Assembly: GCA_036274645.1 (NCBI GenBank)
Contig: DASUFH010000346.1
Span: 1-36,678 of the forward strand
Source of the DNA: DASUFH01 sp036274645
GTDB lineage: Bacteria; Acidobacteriota; Terriglobia; 20CM-2-55-15
Length of the DNA: 36,678 nucleotides
Direction: 5' to 3'
The notes beneath the pieces were generated by a model. The model was not told where the DNA came from. It did not search any database and was given only the letters and a program-made list of their open reading frames with translations. Shown here one piece after another: positions 21,908 to 32,000 of this stretch (position 1 is its first letter; each line of letters opens with the position of its first letter). The translations under genes and the position numbers were made by a program.

Positions 21908-22905
21908 CGGGGGCCATTGCCGTGGTGGGCGCCGGAAGCTGGGGAACGGCTCTGGCGGCTACCTGGGCCCGTTCGGAAAAGACGGTCCGGTTGTGGTGCC
22001 GGCGGAGCGAATTGGCGGAGTCGATGCGCCGGACCCGTCAGAACCCCGACTATCTGCCGGGCGTATCCATTCCGCCATCCGTCGAGATCGACGAATCGAT
22101 TGAGCAGATCGTTTCGGGCGCGTCGATTGTGGTATTGGCGGCGCCGTCACACGTCTACCGCAGCGTGCTCGCTGAACTGGCGCCCTCGGTCCGCCCGGAG
22201 ACGATCTTCGTCAGCGCGGCCAAGGGCATTGAAAACGATACCCTCATGCGGATGTCGGAGGTCACCCGGGATGTTTTCCGTTCGGCCTTCACACCCCGTT
22301 TCGCCGCGTTATCGGGGCCGACGTTCGCGCCGGAAGTGGCGCGCGGAGAACCGGCGGCCGTCGTGATCGCCTCCAACGACGCGAGATTGCGAGCGCGGCT
22401 GCAACAGGAACTGTCGACGCCCCGGTTTCGTCTCTATACCAACGCCGATACGGTGGGTGTGGAAATGGGCGCCGCGGCGAAAAACATCATCGCGATCGCC
22501 GCCGGCGTTACCGAGGGGCTCGGCCTCGGGTCCAATACCACCGCGGCTCTGATCACTCGCGGGCTGGCCGAAATTACCCGCCTGGCTGTCGCCTGTGGCG
22601 GACGGCGGGAGACGCTTGCGGGCCTGGCGGGACTGGGGGATCTGGCGCTCACCTCGTACGGATATCTGAGCCGCAACCGGCAGGTGGGCATTGCGCTCGG
22701 TCAGGGCCGCAGCATCGCCGAAATCACCGCCGGCATGCGCATGGTTGCCGAGGGCGTGAAAACCACGAAGTCCGCGGTCGCGCTGGCCGGCGCTTTGAAT
22801 GTGGATATGCCCATCGCGGCCAAAATGTACGCCGTGCTGTATGAGGGTTTACGGCCTGAAGACGCGATTGATGAACTGATGGAACGAAAGCTGCGAGAGG
22901 AGTAG
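21904..22905 (+). CDS. gpsA: Glycerol-3-phosphate dehydrogenase [NAD(P)+]
   Basis: 333 residues, usual length. It reduces dihydroxyacetone phosphate to sn-glycerol 3-phosphate, the backbone of phospholipids. The N-terminal Rossmann motif is VVGAGSWGTALA (9-14 for GxGSWG). The central part has LSGPTFAPEVARGEP, and the catalytic lysine is K193 in GAAAKNIIAIAAGV, followed by GLGLGSNTTAALITRGLAEI and GLAGLGDLALTSYG. The start overlaps thpR by four bases. ftsY follows after 7 nt. With pgpA it supplies phospholipid precursors from one transcript. Confidence 0.96.
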   Translation: MTGAIAVVGAGSWGTALAATWARSEKTVRLWCRRSELAESMRRTRQNPDYLPGVSIPPSVEIDESIEQIVSGASIVVLAAPSHVYRSVLAELAPSVRPETIFVSAAKGIENDTLMRMSEVTRDVFRSAFTPRFAALSGPTFAPEVARGEPAAVVIASNDARLRARLQQELSTPRFRLYTNADTVGVEMGAAAKNIIAIAAGVTEGLGLGSNTTAALITRGLAEITRLAVACGGRRETLAGLAGLGDLALTSYGYLSRNRQVGIALGQGRSIAEITAGMRMVAEGVKTTKSAVALAGALNVDMPIAAKMYAVLYEGLRPEDAIDELMERKLREE

Positions 22906-22912
22906 CCGAGGT

Positions 22913-23923
22913 ATGAAGTTCACAAACCTGTTTGGTTCCTCCCGGGATGCGGAGCCGGCAGAGAAGAGCCCGTCCTTTCTGGACAAGATCAAGTCGGCGG
23001 TCATGCCGACCTATCGCAACTTCACCGAACGGATTCAGGATCTGGTCGAGGGAAAAAAACAGATCGATCCCGAAATGCTCGATGAGCTGGAAGCAATCAT
23101 GATCGGGGCGGATATCGGCCTCGCCACTACGACCGAAGTGCTCGATATCATCCGCGACCGCATTTCCAGACAGTCCCTCTCCGACCCCGCAGAACTCCGC
23201 GCGGCCATCAAGGAGGAACTGCGCCGCATTCTTTCGGTCAACGCGCCGCCCCCGACAGAGGCGCCCGAAGGTGAACCGTTCGTCATCATGATGGTGGGCG
23301 TCAATGGCGTGGGGAAGACGACGACCATCGGCAAACTGGCCAACCGGTTCAAGGCGTCGGGAAAAAGCGTTCTCGTGTGCGCCGCCGATACCTTCCGCGC
23401 CGCCGCCATTGAGCAGCTGGAAATCTGGGCCTCGCGTTCGGGGGTTCCCATCGTGAAGCAGAAATCCGGGGCGGACCCTTCCGCCGTGCTGTTCGACGCG
23501 CTGCAGTCGGCCAAAGCGCGCAGGATCGACTACGTGATCGTCGATACCGCCGGCCGTCTCCATACGAAACAGAACCTGATGGCGGAACTCGAGAAAATGA
23601 CCCGGGTGGCCCGCCGGGAAACTCCGGGCGCTCCTCACGAAGTACTGCTGGTTCTGGACGCCACCACCGGCCAGAACGGCGTGATCCAGGCGACTCAGTT
23701 CGCCCGCAGCGCCGGGGTTACCGGGCTCGTGTTGACGAAGCTGGACGGTACGGCCAAAGGCGGCGTCGTGACCGCCATCGCCAAGGACCTGAAGATTCCC
23801 ATTCGCTTCGTCGGCGTCGGCGAGAAGATCGACGATCTGCTGGAATTTTCGCCGGACGATTTCGTGGAGTCCCTGTTCGGTCCGGAATCCGGCAACGCGT
23901 CGAAAGGTCATCTCCAAAATTGA
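22913..23923 (+). CDS. ftsY: Signal recognition particle receptor FtsY
   Basis: 336 residues. The SRP receptor GTPase that docks ribosome-nascent chain-SRP complexes at the membrane. The NG domain is complete: G1 GVNGVGKTT (129-137), AADTFRAAAIEQLEIWASR, G3 DTAGR (211-215), TKLD (275-278) and TAKGGVVTAIAKDLKIPIRF with the closing GEKIDDLLEFSPDDFVESLF. TAKGG and DTFRAAA-EQL are FtsY rather than Ffh features. The acidic A domain is practically missing: only ~35 residues precede the N domain (FLDKIKSAVMPTYRNFTERI), as in the short FtsY of several phyla. It lies 7 nt after gpsA. Confidence 0.96.
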   Translation: MKFTNLFGSSRDAEPAEKSPSFLDKIKSAVMPTYRNFTERIQDLVEGKKQIDPEMLDELEAIMIGADIGLATTTEVLDIIRDRISRQSLSDPAELRAAIKEELRRILSVNAPPPTEAPEGEPFVIMMVGVNGVGKTTTIGKLANRFKASGKSVLVCAADTFRAAAIEQLEIWASRSGVPIVKQKSGADPSAVLFDALQSAKARRIDYVIVDTAGRLHTKQNLMAELEKMTRVARRETPGAPHEVLLVLDATTGQNGVIQATQFARSAGVTGLVLTKLDGTAKGGVVTAIAKDLKIPIRFVGVGEKIDDLLEFSPDDFVESLFGPESGNASKGHLQN

Positions 23924-23959
23924 CAGGAGAAACGGAGGTCCATAGACTCCCATCGCAAC

Positions 23960-25141
23960 GTGGACGAGAAGTATCGTAGCGCGATCAACCGTGAGGTTCA
24001 GCCGGCAGCGCCGGGTGAGTTTCCTCCGCTACGCGTCGGTCCGATGACGGTATGGCCCCCGGTTGTGCTGGCCCCCATGGCCGGCGTCACCAACTATCCA
24101 TTTCGAGCCGTATGCAAAGAGTTCGGCGCCGGACTTTACGTCAGTGAAATGATCAACGCGCGCCCTCTGGTCGACGGGCAGGGCAAGACGTTGAAGCTTG
24201 CCGACTTCGGTCCGGGAGAGTCCCCCCGCAGTCTGCAGCTGTATGGAACCGATCCGGTGATTATCGGAGAAGCAGTCCGGAGACTCGTCGGCGAAGGCCG
24301 GATCGATCATCTGGATATGAACTTCGGCTGCCCGGTGCCAAAGGTGACGAGGAAGGGGGGCGGAGCCGCGATTCCCCTGAAGCCGAATCTGTTCCGCAAC
24401 ATCGTTCGCGCGGCGGTCGGCGCGAGCGGGTCGGTTCCGGTGACGGTGAAGTTCCGTCTCGGCGTCGATGCGCGTCACTCCACTTTTCTCAGCGCCGGCC
24501 GGATTGCTCAGGAGGAGGGCGCGGCCTGGGTCGGACTGCACGCTCGAACCGCAGCGGAGCTTTACCACGGGCATGCGGACTGGCCGGCCATCGGAGAGCT
24601 GAAAAGCGCGCTGCGAATTCCCGTGCTGGGCAACGGCGATATCTGGGAAGCGGAGGACGCGCTTCGCATGATGCGCCAGACCGGTTGCGACGGCGTGATC
24701 GTCGGACGTGGATGTCTTGGGCGGCCCTGGCTGTTCCGCGATCTGGCCGACGTCTTCAACGGGCGCGAGCCCCGCAACCCGCCCGTCTTCGGCGAGGCGC
24801 TCGACATCATGTTTCGCCACGCGCGCATGCTGGCCGACTGGTTTGGCGAGCGGATGGCCATGCGTTCGTTTCGCCGCCACGCTTCCTGGTATACCAAGGG
24901 CTTCCGGGCTACCGCGGAACTGCGCGCCGAGTTGATGCGTGTGGAAACCGTCGACGCGCTGGTCACCCTGTTCGAAGGGGTCGATCGTTCCCAGCCTTTT
25001 CCGCCGTCGGCCATGCGGGTCATCCGCGGAAAGACGACAGGTGTGCAAAGGAAGGTTGCGCTCCCCGCAGGTTATCTCGACGATCTCGACGACGCCACGC
25101 CGCCCGGCGCCGACGCCGACGATCCGGGCGACGGCGGTTAA
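23960..25141 (+). CDS. dusB: tRNA-dihydrouridine synthase (DusB-like)
   Basis: 393 residues from GTG 23960. A flavoenzyme reducing uridine to dihydrouridine in tRNA. Motifs in order: PPVVLAPMAGVTNYPFRAVC (FMN/TIM-barrel start), ESPRSLQLYGTDPVIIGEAV, DMNFGCPVPKVTRKGGGAAI with active-site Cys124, VTVKFRLGVD, WVGLHARTAAELYHGHADW, PVLGNGDIWEAEDALRMM and GVIVGRGCLGRPWLFRDL. The helical tRNA-binding domain (RRHASWYTKGF) follows. The start is not certain: the good AGG/GGAGG site near 23930-23937 is ~22 nt away, and an internal ATG at 24044 would cut into the barrel start. The N-terminal extension (PPLRVGPMTV) and ~25-residue acidic tail recall, to my memory, actinobacterial Dus proteins. Confidence 0.93.
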   Translation: MDEKYRSAINREVQPAAPGEFPPLRVGPMTVWPPVVLAPMAGVTNYPFRAVCKEFGAGLYVSEMINARPLVDGQGKTLKLADFGPGESPRSLQLYGTDPVIIGEAVRRLVGEGRIDHLDMNFGCPVPKVTRKGGGAAIPLKPNLFRNIVRAAVGASGSVPVTVKFRLGVDARHSTFLSAGRIAQEEGAAWVGLHARTAAELYHGHADWPAIGELKSALRIPVLGNGDIWEAEDALRMMRQTGCDGVIVGRGCLGRPWLFRDLADVFNGREPRNPPVFGEALDIMFRHARMLADWFGERMAMRSFRRHASWYTKGFRATAELRAELMRVETVDALVTLFEGVDRSQPFPPSAMRVIRGKTTGVQRKVALPAGYLDDLDDATPPGADADDPGDGG

Positions 25142-25358
25142 TCCTTCCAGCGTTTCCCGTCAAATCAATTTACTGTGACAGGCAGCGGCCCCGGTGGGGG
25201 AGCCAATTAGTTCTATCAGGCTGTTTGGCGGGTGTGTATCATTCTTCTTCGTAATCTCGGAGCCAATGTTAACCGGGGCGTCCGGGCCTCGTTGCCGGGC
25301 TCTCGTAAACCGATTCGGGCGGGCTTTTGTCCGCCACTATTCAGGGAGAAGAAAAGAA

Positions 25359-25703
25359 ATGTCAAAAGAGCCGGGCAACAAGTCTCAGCAGCAGCCGCCG
25401 CAGGGAATGCAGGTCAAGTGGGATGACTCCAACATGAAGAGTTCCTACGCGAATGTGTGCAACGCCATGAGCACTCGCGAAGAGGTTGTTCTGATGTTCG
25501 GAGTCAATCAGGCATGGCACGCCGGACAGAAGGAAGTCACGATCCAGTTGACCGATCGGATCATCCTGAGCCCTCATGCCGCCAAGCGTCTGTCCATGCT
25601 TCTGACCAACCTCGTCAAACAACACGAAGATCGTTTCGGCGCTCTCAACATTGAAGCGCCCCGTCCTACCGAAGTCACGAAGGGCTCGAGCCTCGAGAAC
25701 TAA
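25359..25703 (+). CDS. DUF3467 family protein
   Basis: 114 residues. The ATG at 25359 follows GGGAG near 25345; the frame is open back to 25194 without similarity. The core reads WDDSNMKSSYANVCNAMSTR, then EEVVLMFGVNQAW, VTIQLTDRIILSPHAAKRLS and MLLTNLVKQHEDRFG. This matches DUF3467: small proteins common in Acidobacteriota, delta-proteobacteria and others, of unknown function, with a conserved YAN and a D-I-L-SP-AAKRL stretch. The N-terminal 20 residues are Gln-rich and probably disordered. It has its own terminator. Confidence 0.85.
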   Translation: MSKEPGNKSQQQPPQGMQVKWDDSNMKSSYANVCNAMSTREEVVLMFGVNQAWHAGQKEVTIQLTDRIILSPHAAKRLSMLLTNLVKQHEDRFGALNIEAPRPTEVTKGSSLEN

Positions 25704-25710
25704 GGTCCAA

Positions 25711-25754
25711 GGGCGCCCGCATAGAACCTCTGGTCTATCTAACGGGCGCCTTTT
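25711..25754 (+). terminator. Rho-independent terminator after the DUF3467 gene
   Basis: GGCGCCCG (25712-25719) pairs with CGGGCGCC (25743-25750), with an inner pair ATAGA (25721-25725) / TCTAT (25735-25739), and TTTT follows at 25751-25754. It lies 8 nt after the stop codon. Confidence 0.82.
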
Positions 25755-25756
25755 GG

Positions 25757-26018
25757 CTAAGTCGTTAATTTTAATAGAAAATTCGCGATAATTTGGTTGC
25801 GACCGAACTCCCTCCGGTGTAAAAAAGGACCCTCATACCTTCTGGCAGTAGTGGTTAGCAAAGACACGACGTTGGAATGCCAAGGCCGCAGGTTTCGGCT
25901 GAAATAGCTGGCGGCAGCCTGTACCCGCCTTTGAATATTCCTACAAAGAAAGTGCTCGGCCGTGCGCCAGTTGACGGCCCGGAATTGAAATGTCCGATGT
26001 TGAGATAGAGGTGGAATC
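25757..26018 (+). promoter_or_regulatory. AT-rich promoter region and leader of the giant gene
   Basis: Bases 25757-25795 are far richer in A/T than their surroundings (GTTAATTTTAATAGAAAATT). They include a -10-like GATAAT at 25787-25792 with only a weak -35 (GTTAAT, 25764-25769). About 220 nt then precede the start codon, with small hairpins (GCCG/CGGC near 25888-25900) but no riboswitch I can identify. GAGG at 26008-26011 is the ribosome site. Confidence 0.4.
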
Positions 26019-29000
26019 TTGAAACTCGCCAATTTGCTCCCGTCCATTTTCCGTGATAACCCCCAACGCGATCGCATCAGGAAAGCGAGAATCGACCGGG
26101 CGCTGGCCGCCGGGCGGCGGGCCTTTGATGTGGAGTTGATGGAGCCACGCATCCTCTTAAGCGGAGACTTCACGCCTGAAGCCGCAGTGGCCATTGCCGA
26201 CGGGCTCGACCAGGTTGCGTATCAGGTTACGACGTTTATCAATACCGACGGATATGTTGGCGACCGCGTTCCAATCCTGTTACAGGCTGAGAAGGACTCC
26301 AACAACCACCTGGTGTATGAGGCGCCCACAATCAAGGATCTTCTGAGCGCGACGGTGGACGCCAATGGGGATGGCCACTGGGACAACATCCTTCTTGATG
26401 GCGATGAGACGGTCCTGGACGATCTGGACACAATGCACGGCAACAGCGATGGAACGGTGGATACGGGGGAGTTTCTCCGGGGATTCCTGTTTGATCCGAT
26501 CCACGAATACCTTAACGAAGTTGAAGCCGGCGACTCGACCGCGCTGTTCGAGTATTTCTTAAACGGCACGTTCCCCTTCTTCGGTTTGGATGTCACGCTG
26601 AACGATTTTAGTGGCTCGGATATTTCCGAGATCAATTTCCACATCGATTCGGCGAACGTTGCCGATACTACGGAGAATCCTGACGCGGAAATCACCTTCC
26701 GGTTGGGCTTCGAGTTATCGATCACGCGGAATATGCCGATTGATCTTGGTCTCGAAGCGGATGCGCTCCACCTGCTGGCGTTTACCGGAACGAATGAGAA
26801 CCCCGGACTGGTTATGGTTCCGGTAACGTCGACGCTGACATGGGCGTTTGATTTTGGTGTTCTTACCGGTGGCAAAGATCCTGGCTCGATCAGCTATCTG
26901 GATTTCTTTGTTCGCAAGGCGGATGATCTGGCCGTCAGCGTCGAATCCCATTCGGCAGGCCTCGATTTCAACTTCAATATCGGCTTTCTTGGCGCGGAAG
27001 TCCTTAATGCGTCTTTGGATGTGCAGGCCGACGTCGACACCGCGCTTGTTGATCCGGATGATCCGGCGGCGCTTGGTTTCTCGCATGACCAGCTCGGGGT
27101 GGAAGAGACCGGCGGTGTCGTCATCGCGGACGATCCCATCCCTTCGGTGGACCTCGCGCATGACGTCGGATTTTTCCTCCGCGTCGGAAACGTCGGAATC
27201 TCCACTCCCGTAAACGTAATCGCCGACGACAACTCGTCTTTTGCCGATGTGATCACGGACATCACCAGCGCGCTCTCCACCGCAGGGTTGAGCGATATTG
27301 TCACGGCCAGTCTCGAAGGTGGCGACACCGTCAGACTGGAGCTGGTTCCGGTCAGCGCATCACCTCTGGGTTTCGCCGACGAATTCATTGGCGACACGAG
27401 CATCGTAGCGACACCCGCCGGCGATGGTGACACGATTTATGAGTACAGCGGCGATCAGACCTTCCTGCTGTCGCTTGGTGGCGGCATTCCGAAACTCGTG
27501 GTCGTACACTTCGCGGATTCTTCTCACACGGACCTCGGTTTCAACAATGACCAGGAGGCTGTTTCATCCGCCGTCGTTGCGCCGAATGAGCCCTCTGTAT
27601 TTGATATTTCAGGCAATGCCGATTTCACCGTGACGGCCTATCTGAACGATGGCTCCGAGGTGACGGATAACTTCGCCGTGACGCCCGCAGACACCGCCGG
27701 GGATGTCAACGTGTCCCAGCTTGCCGCGGACATCGACGGCGCGATGTCGGGAACGACCGTCTATCCCTACGTCATCGTGACGGCAGTCGATGGCCACGTC
27801 CAGTTCGGACCGTTCGCCGGAAATGTCAGCGCGATCCGTGTCCAGGCTTCCAACAACGCCATCACGGAGATCGGGTTTAGTTCAGACGCCACTGCGACGC
27901 TGGGGTTGCTTGCGAGCAACAACGCGACCGCGGATCTCTCAAGTCCGGCGCATTTCAAGATTGAGCTGACCGTCGATGACGGGGGGCCATCCACCGAGAC
28001 GTATCAGATTAATGTGCCGGACAACGACCGGGCCACTCTTGTCGAACTGGCCTCGGACATCGACTCCGCGATCGATAGCGCGATTGGAGAGAACCGGATC
28101 AATGTTTCCGTCAGTGGCGGAAAGATCCAGCTTACTGCTGTCGACACGGATGTTCTCGCGCTCAGTATCATCACGATTAACGAGGACATCGACGATCTGG
28201 TCCTTGATGTTGGCGACGCGTTAGCCGCGGCGGGATTTGGCGGTCAGGTGACTGCCTCCGCCAATGGTGGCAATCTGGCGCTCACCGCCTCACAGTCGCT
28301 CGAAATCAGTCATACCCTCACGTTTGACGCCGGCATTACCTGGAGCGAGCTGGTGTTGACACCAGCCTCGGAACTCTTTGCGTCAAGTGAAGGCGCCGAT
28401 TCGAATGTGGAGTTGACCTTCCCCGTTTCAGTCCTGCCGGGAATTGAAGATGACATTACCCATATGGATTTTCAGCCCGAGAAGGTCAACATCGTCGGCC
28501 GATTCGATCCATTCGATTCCCCCGCCGCGGAATTCGACACCTCCGTCAACCGGTTCAATCTCATGTTCACGCTCGACCCTACGGTCGACAACCAGAATAC
28601 GGTTCAGAACATGGTTCCAATGAGCAATACGCTCGACAACCAGATCAAACTGGTGAATTTCGCCGAGTCGCTGAATTTCAGTCTCGTGACACCCGAGAGC
28701 ATGATTGGGTTTCTCGGCGCGTTGGGTACCGTGCTGCAACAGTTCTCGCAGAGGCCGGATTTTTCAAGTTTTGACATACCGTTCGCGGACGCCACGCTTT
28801 CCGATCTGATGAACTTTACGGACAACGACCGGCAGAGTTTTTCTGGATTGATTGACCTGCTCCTTTACGATACCGGCGGCGACGGCGTTGACCCTTCTCC
28901 AAAGGCGAATGACAACGACCGGCTGTTGATGTGGAAGTCGGAAAACGGCACGTCGTTCCTGATCCCGACCTTCTATACGGCCCAGACGCTGGAGACGCGC

Positions 29001-32000
29001 CTGGCGGCGCTATTAGACGTTGACGAGGACGGCGACGGCGGTATCAACGCGACCTACAACAAGACAACGGATGAGCTCACCTACCAGATCAGTCTGAATG
29101 CGAGCGGCCGCTCCGCGACGAGTCCTCAGCTGCCCTACGACGATGTGAATGACGTGAACATCGTGGGCTTTGAGTATGACGTCCCCCTGGATCCCTTCGA
29201 CAAACTGGCGGTTGACGAATCGGCCCTTCCGGAAAACCGCCGCGTTGAAATTCGAGGGCGATCCGGTCTGGATATGACGTTTGGTGTGAACCTGATGCCT
29301 CCCGGCTTCCTCGTGTTTGGCGATACCCCTCTGGATGAGCTTAACGCCGGGAATGGCGTCGATATTTCCGACGTCAACGCCGTTACGGGCGCTGTGGACA
29401 TCGCTGTGATCGATCCTCCGACTTCCGCGGATAAACTGGCCGACCTGCCTCCGGCCATTCAGCAGTTGATCGCTGACGCGACTTTCGAAATCAGCTTTGA
29501 CGGTGGGATGACCTCCACGGCGGTGACGGTCAAGGCGTCGTCAACGCTCAATCAGTCCATGGCCGATTTCGTTGCTGATGTAAACAATGCCATCGTTGAA
29601 GCCGGAATTGCCGACAAGATCGTCGCTGACGCCAGCGGTTTGCGGCTGGTTCTCAAAGGGGTGAATCCCTCCATTAACTTCCGGGTCACTACGGTCAATC
29701 TGGTGACGTTCGTGCAGATCGGTCTCATTCCGGGAACGGACGCCGCCAAGGGCGATTTTGTCGTGATCACACGCGATGGCATGGCGCACACGGTATCGCT
29801 GGATGGCCTCGTCGCAAATCCGGATCTGGACGATCTACTGTTGTTCCTGAACGGTATTTCCCCCAGCTTCTCCGCGGATTTCAACGCCGACCATACCGGG
29901 CTCCGGCTCCAGGACCACACCGGTGGGGCCGGTGAGTTTCGTGTCAATGCGATCAATGGCTCCAAAGCGCTGCTTCACCTGGGCTTCCTCGTCGCGGGCG
30001 ACGAGGATAATGAGATGCAGAACCGCCTGGGTGATGGCGATCCCAATCTGATTGAAGGAGGCGGTATTGGAATCACCAGTCTGGACGACCGCTTCTTTGT
30101 TCGCGACGCGCAGATCCGTATCGACGGTGTTTCGGTAAAGACTCCTGATGGTGGCGTTCTCGGCCAGGGCCTGTACGGTATTGTCGGGGTCGATGTGACG
30201 GTCGACGGTGAGTTTATCGCCAACGTCACGGCGCAGCTCACCGATCCTAATTCCAACGGCGAGATTACGCTGGCGGAACTTCTTGCAAAGACCGGAGTGC
30301 TCGACGCGCCCGTGGTCACCCTTCCTGTGGAACTGCACTACGACAACCTGTTCAGTTTCTTCGGCGAGGAATTTGAAGCCGGCGACGTTCTTATCACGTC
30401 CACCGCCGGTGACAGCGCCGTCGTGGTGGGGATCAAGGGGCCCGGTGTTCTCCTGCTCGCCAACGTCAAGGGCGACTTTGCGGACAATGAATCATTTCAG
30501 GCCAAGGGCAAGTTCCTGAGCGCCGATGTCGACGGCGCTCTGGCGCCGACGGACGACTTCGGCGACTTCACGCTTGGCGTAACGGTTCAGCCTGGATTCG
30601 ACGACGCGTTGGATCTCGGATTCGACGCGGACTTCGACGCTCTGGACGGTCAACATTACGATATTCCGTTCACTCTCACCGATCTGGGGCAGCCCTTTCC
30701 GGCAACCCTTCCGTCGACAAGCGCGCTGAACCTTGGGCTGCTCGGGGATCTGGAGCCCTTCGATGCTCTCAGTTATCAGCACTTCGAAACAACGCTGAAC
30801 GACCTGCAGAACGTCCTGGTGCTCGTCAACGCGAATTTCACCGAACTGTACACGACACTGCCCGCGATCAATCGCAGCGTCGGCCAGTTGCTGGATCTGC
30901 TTGGTGGTTTCAAACTCGGTGTCGATAACGCCGAAGCTGTGCTCGATGCCGCGGAGTTTGCCATCGGTCCGGATGGCTACGGCCTGCCGGCCCTGCGTTT
31001 GCAGGATATGGCCCGCGCTCTTCGGGGCGCATTCGGACTGCCGGTCGGTATCGATCCGGAAGCAGTAGACTCGTCGGATTTTGTCTTCCTCGACTATGAC
31101 ACGGCCAACGACGAGCTGCTGCTGACCCTCAACCTTCATGACGAACTGAGTACCAAGCTCGGGTTGGACATCTTTACGGGCGTCGGCTCACCCAATCTCA
31201 CGAGCGCCGGAGTGCTCGAAGTGTTTGGGTTTCTGGATGTCATCCTGCGCGTGGCGATCGATCTGGACACACCAACGGATGACCATGTTTTCCTGCTGGA
31301 CACCACAAGCATTGCCGGCGGGCTGCACGTCCAGGGAGAAGGGCAGGAGTATGCCGGCGGTGAGGCGGGACTCGGACTGGTGTTCCGCTCCTCGCTCGGT
31401 CCGCTGGCTGTGTTCATTCAGGACGGTGATGTCCTGATTGATTTCAAGTTCAAGCTGCCCGGGCTGGACCTGGGAATGACTGGACGGAAGCTCCTCAAAG
31501 ACATTGTCTATTCCGATTTCCTTGCGCCCGTCGTCGAGTCCGACGTCATCGACATTGTGCTTCCGATGTTCTATAACGGTGAGGGACCAGCCAACTTCAT
31601 CGGCGAGTTTTCGGCGGTGGGGACAGTTGCTTCGAACACCGTTACGCAACCCGATTTCTCCGCCATTGCCGCCGATATCACCAGCGGCGCGGTGGTCTAC
31701 GACCCATTTGAAAACATCCTCCTCGCCATCGATACGCTGGACCTCTATCTCGAGTTGCTGAGCGACAACATCGCCACCGAGATTCTGGGCATCCAGTTGC
31801 CGTTCGTCGGTGACCAGATGGGCGACGTCCTGTTCATCGAAGACTTCCGGTCCACGCTCGTGCGGACCCTGAAAAACGGGATTGAGAACTCCGTTAACCC
31901 GAACCCGGACACGAAGGTTACGGATCTGCTCACCGGATTGTTTGTTGGTGGTCCCCTGACGGGCTATTTGATGGGCGCGATTACCAATCCCAAAAGCCTG

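Noticed and set aside
25800..26018. Leader of the giant gene considered as a c-di-GMP or other riboswitch
   Set aside because: GCAAAG and several hairpins were noticed, but the conserved cores of GEMM-I, cobalamin, glycine or fluoride riboswitches are not present.
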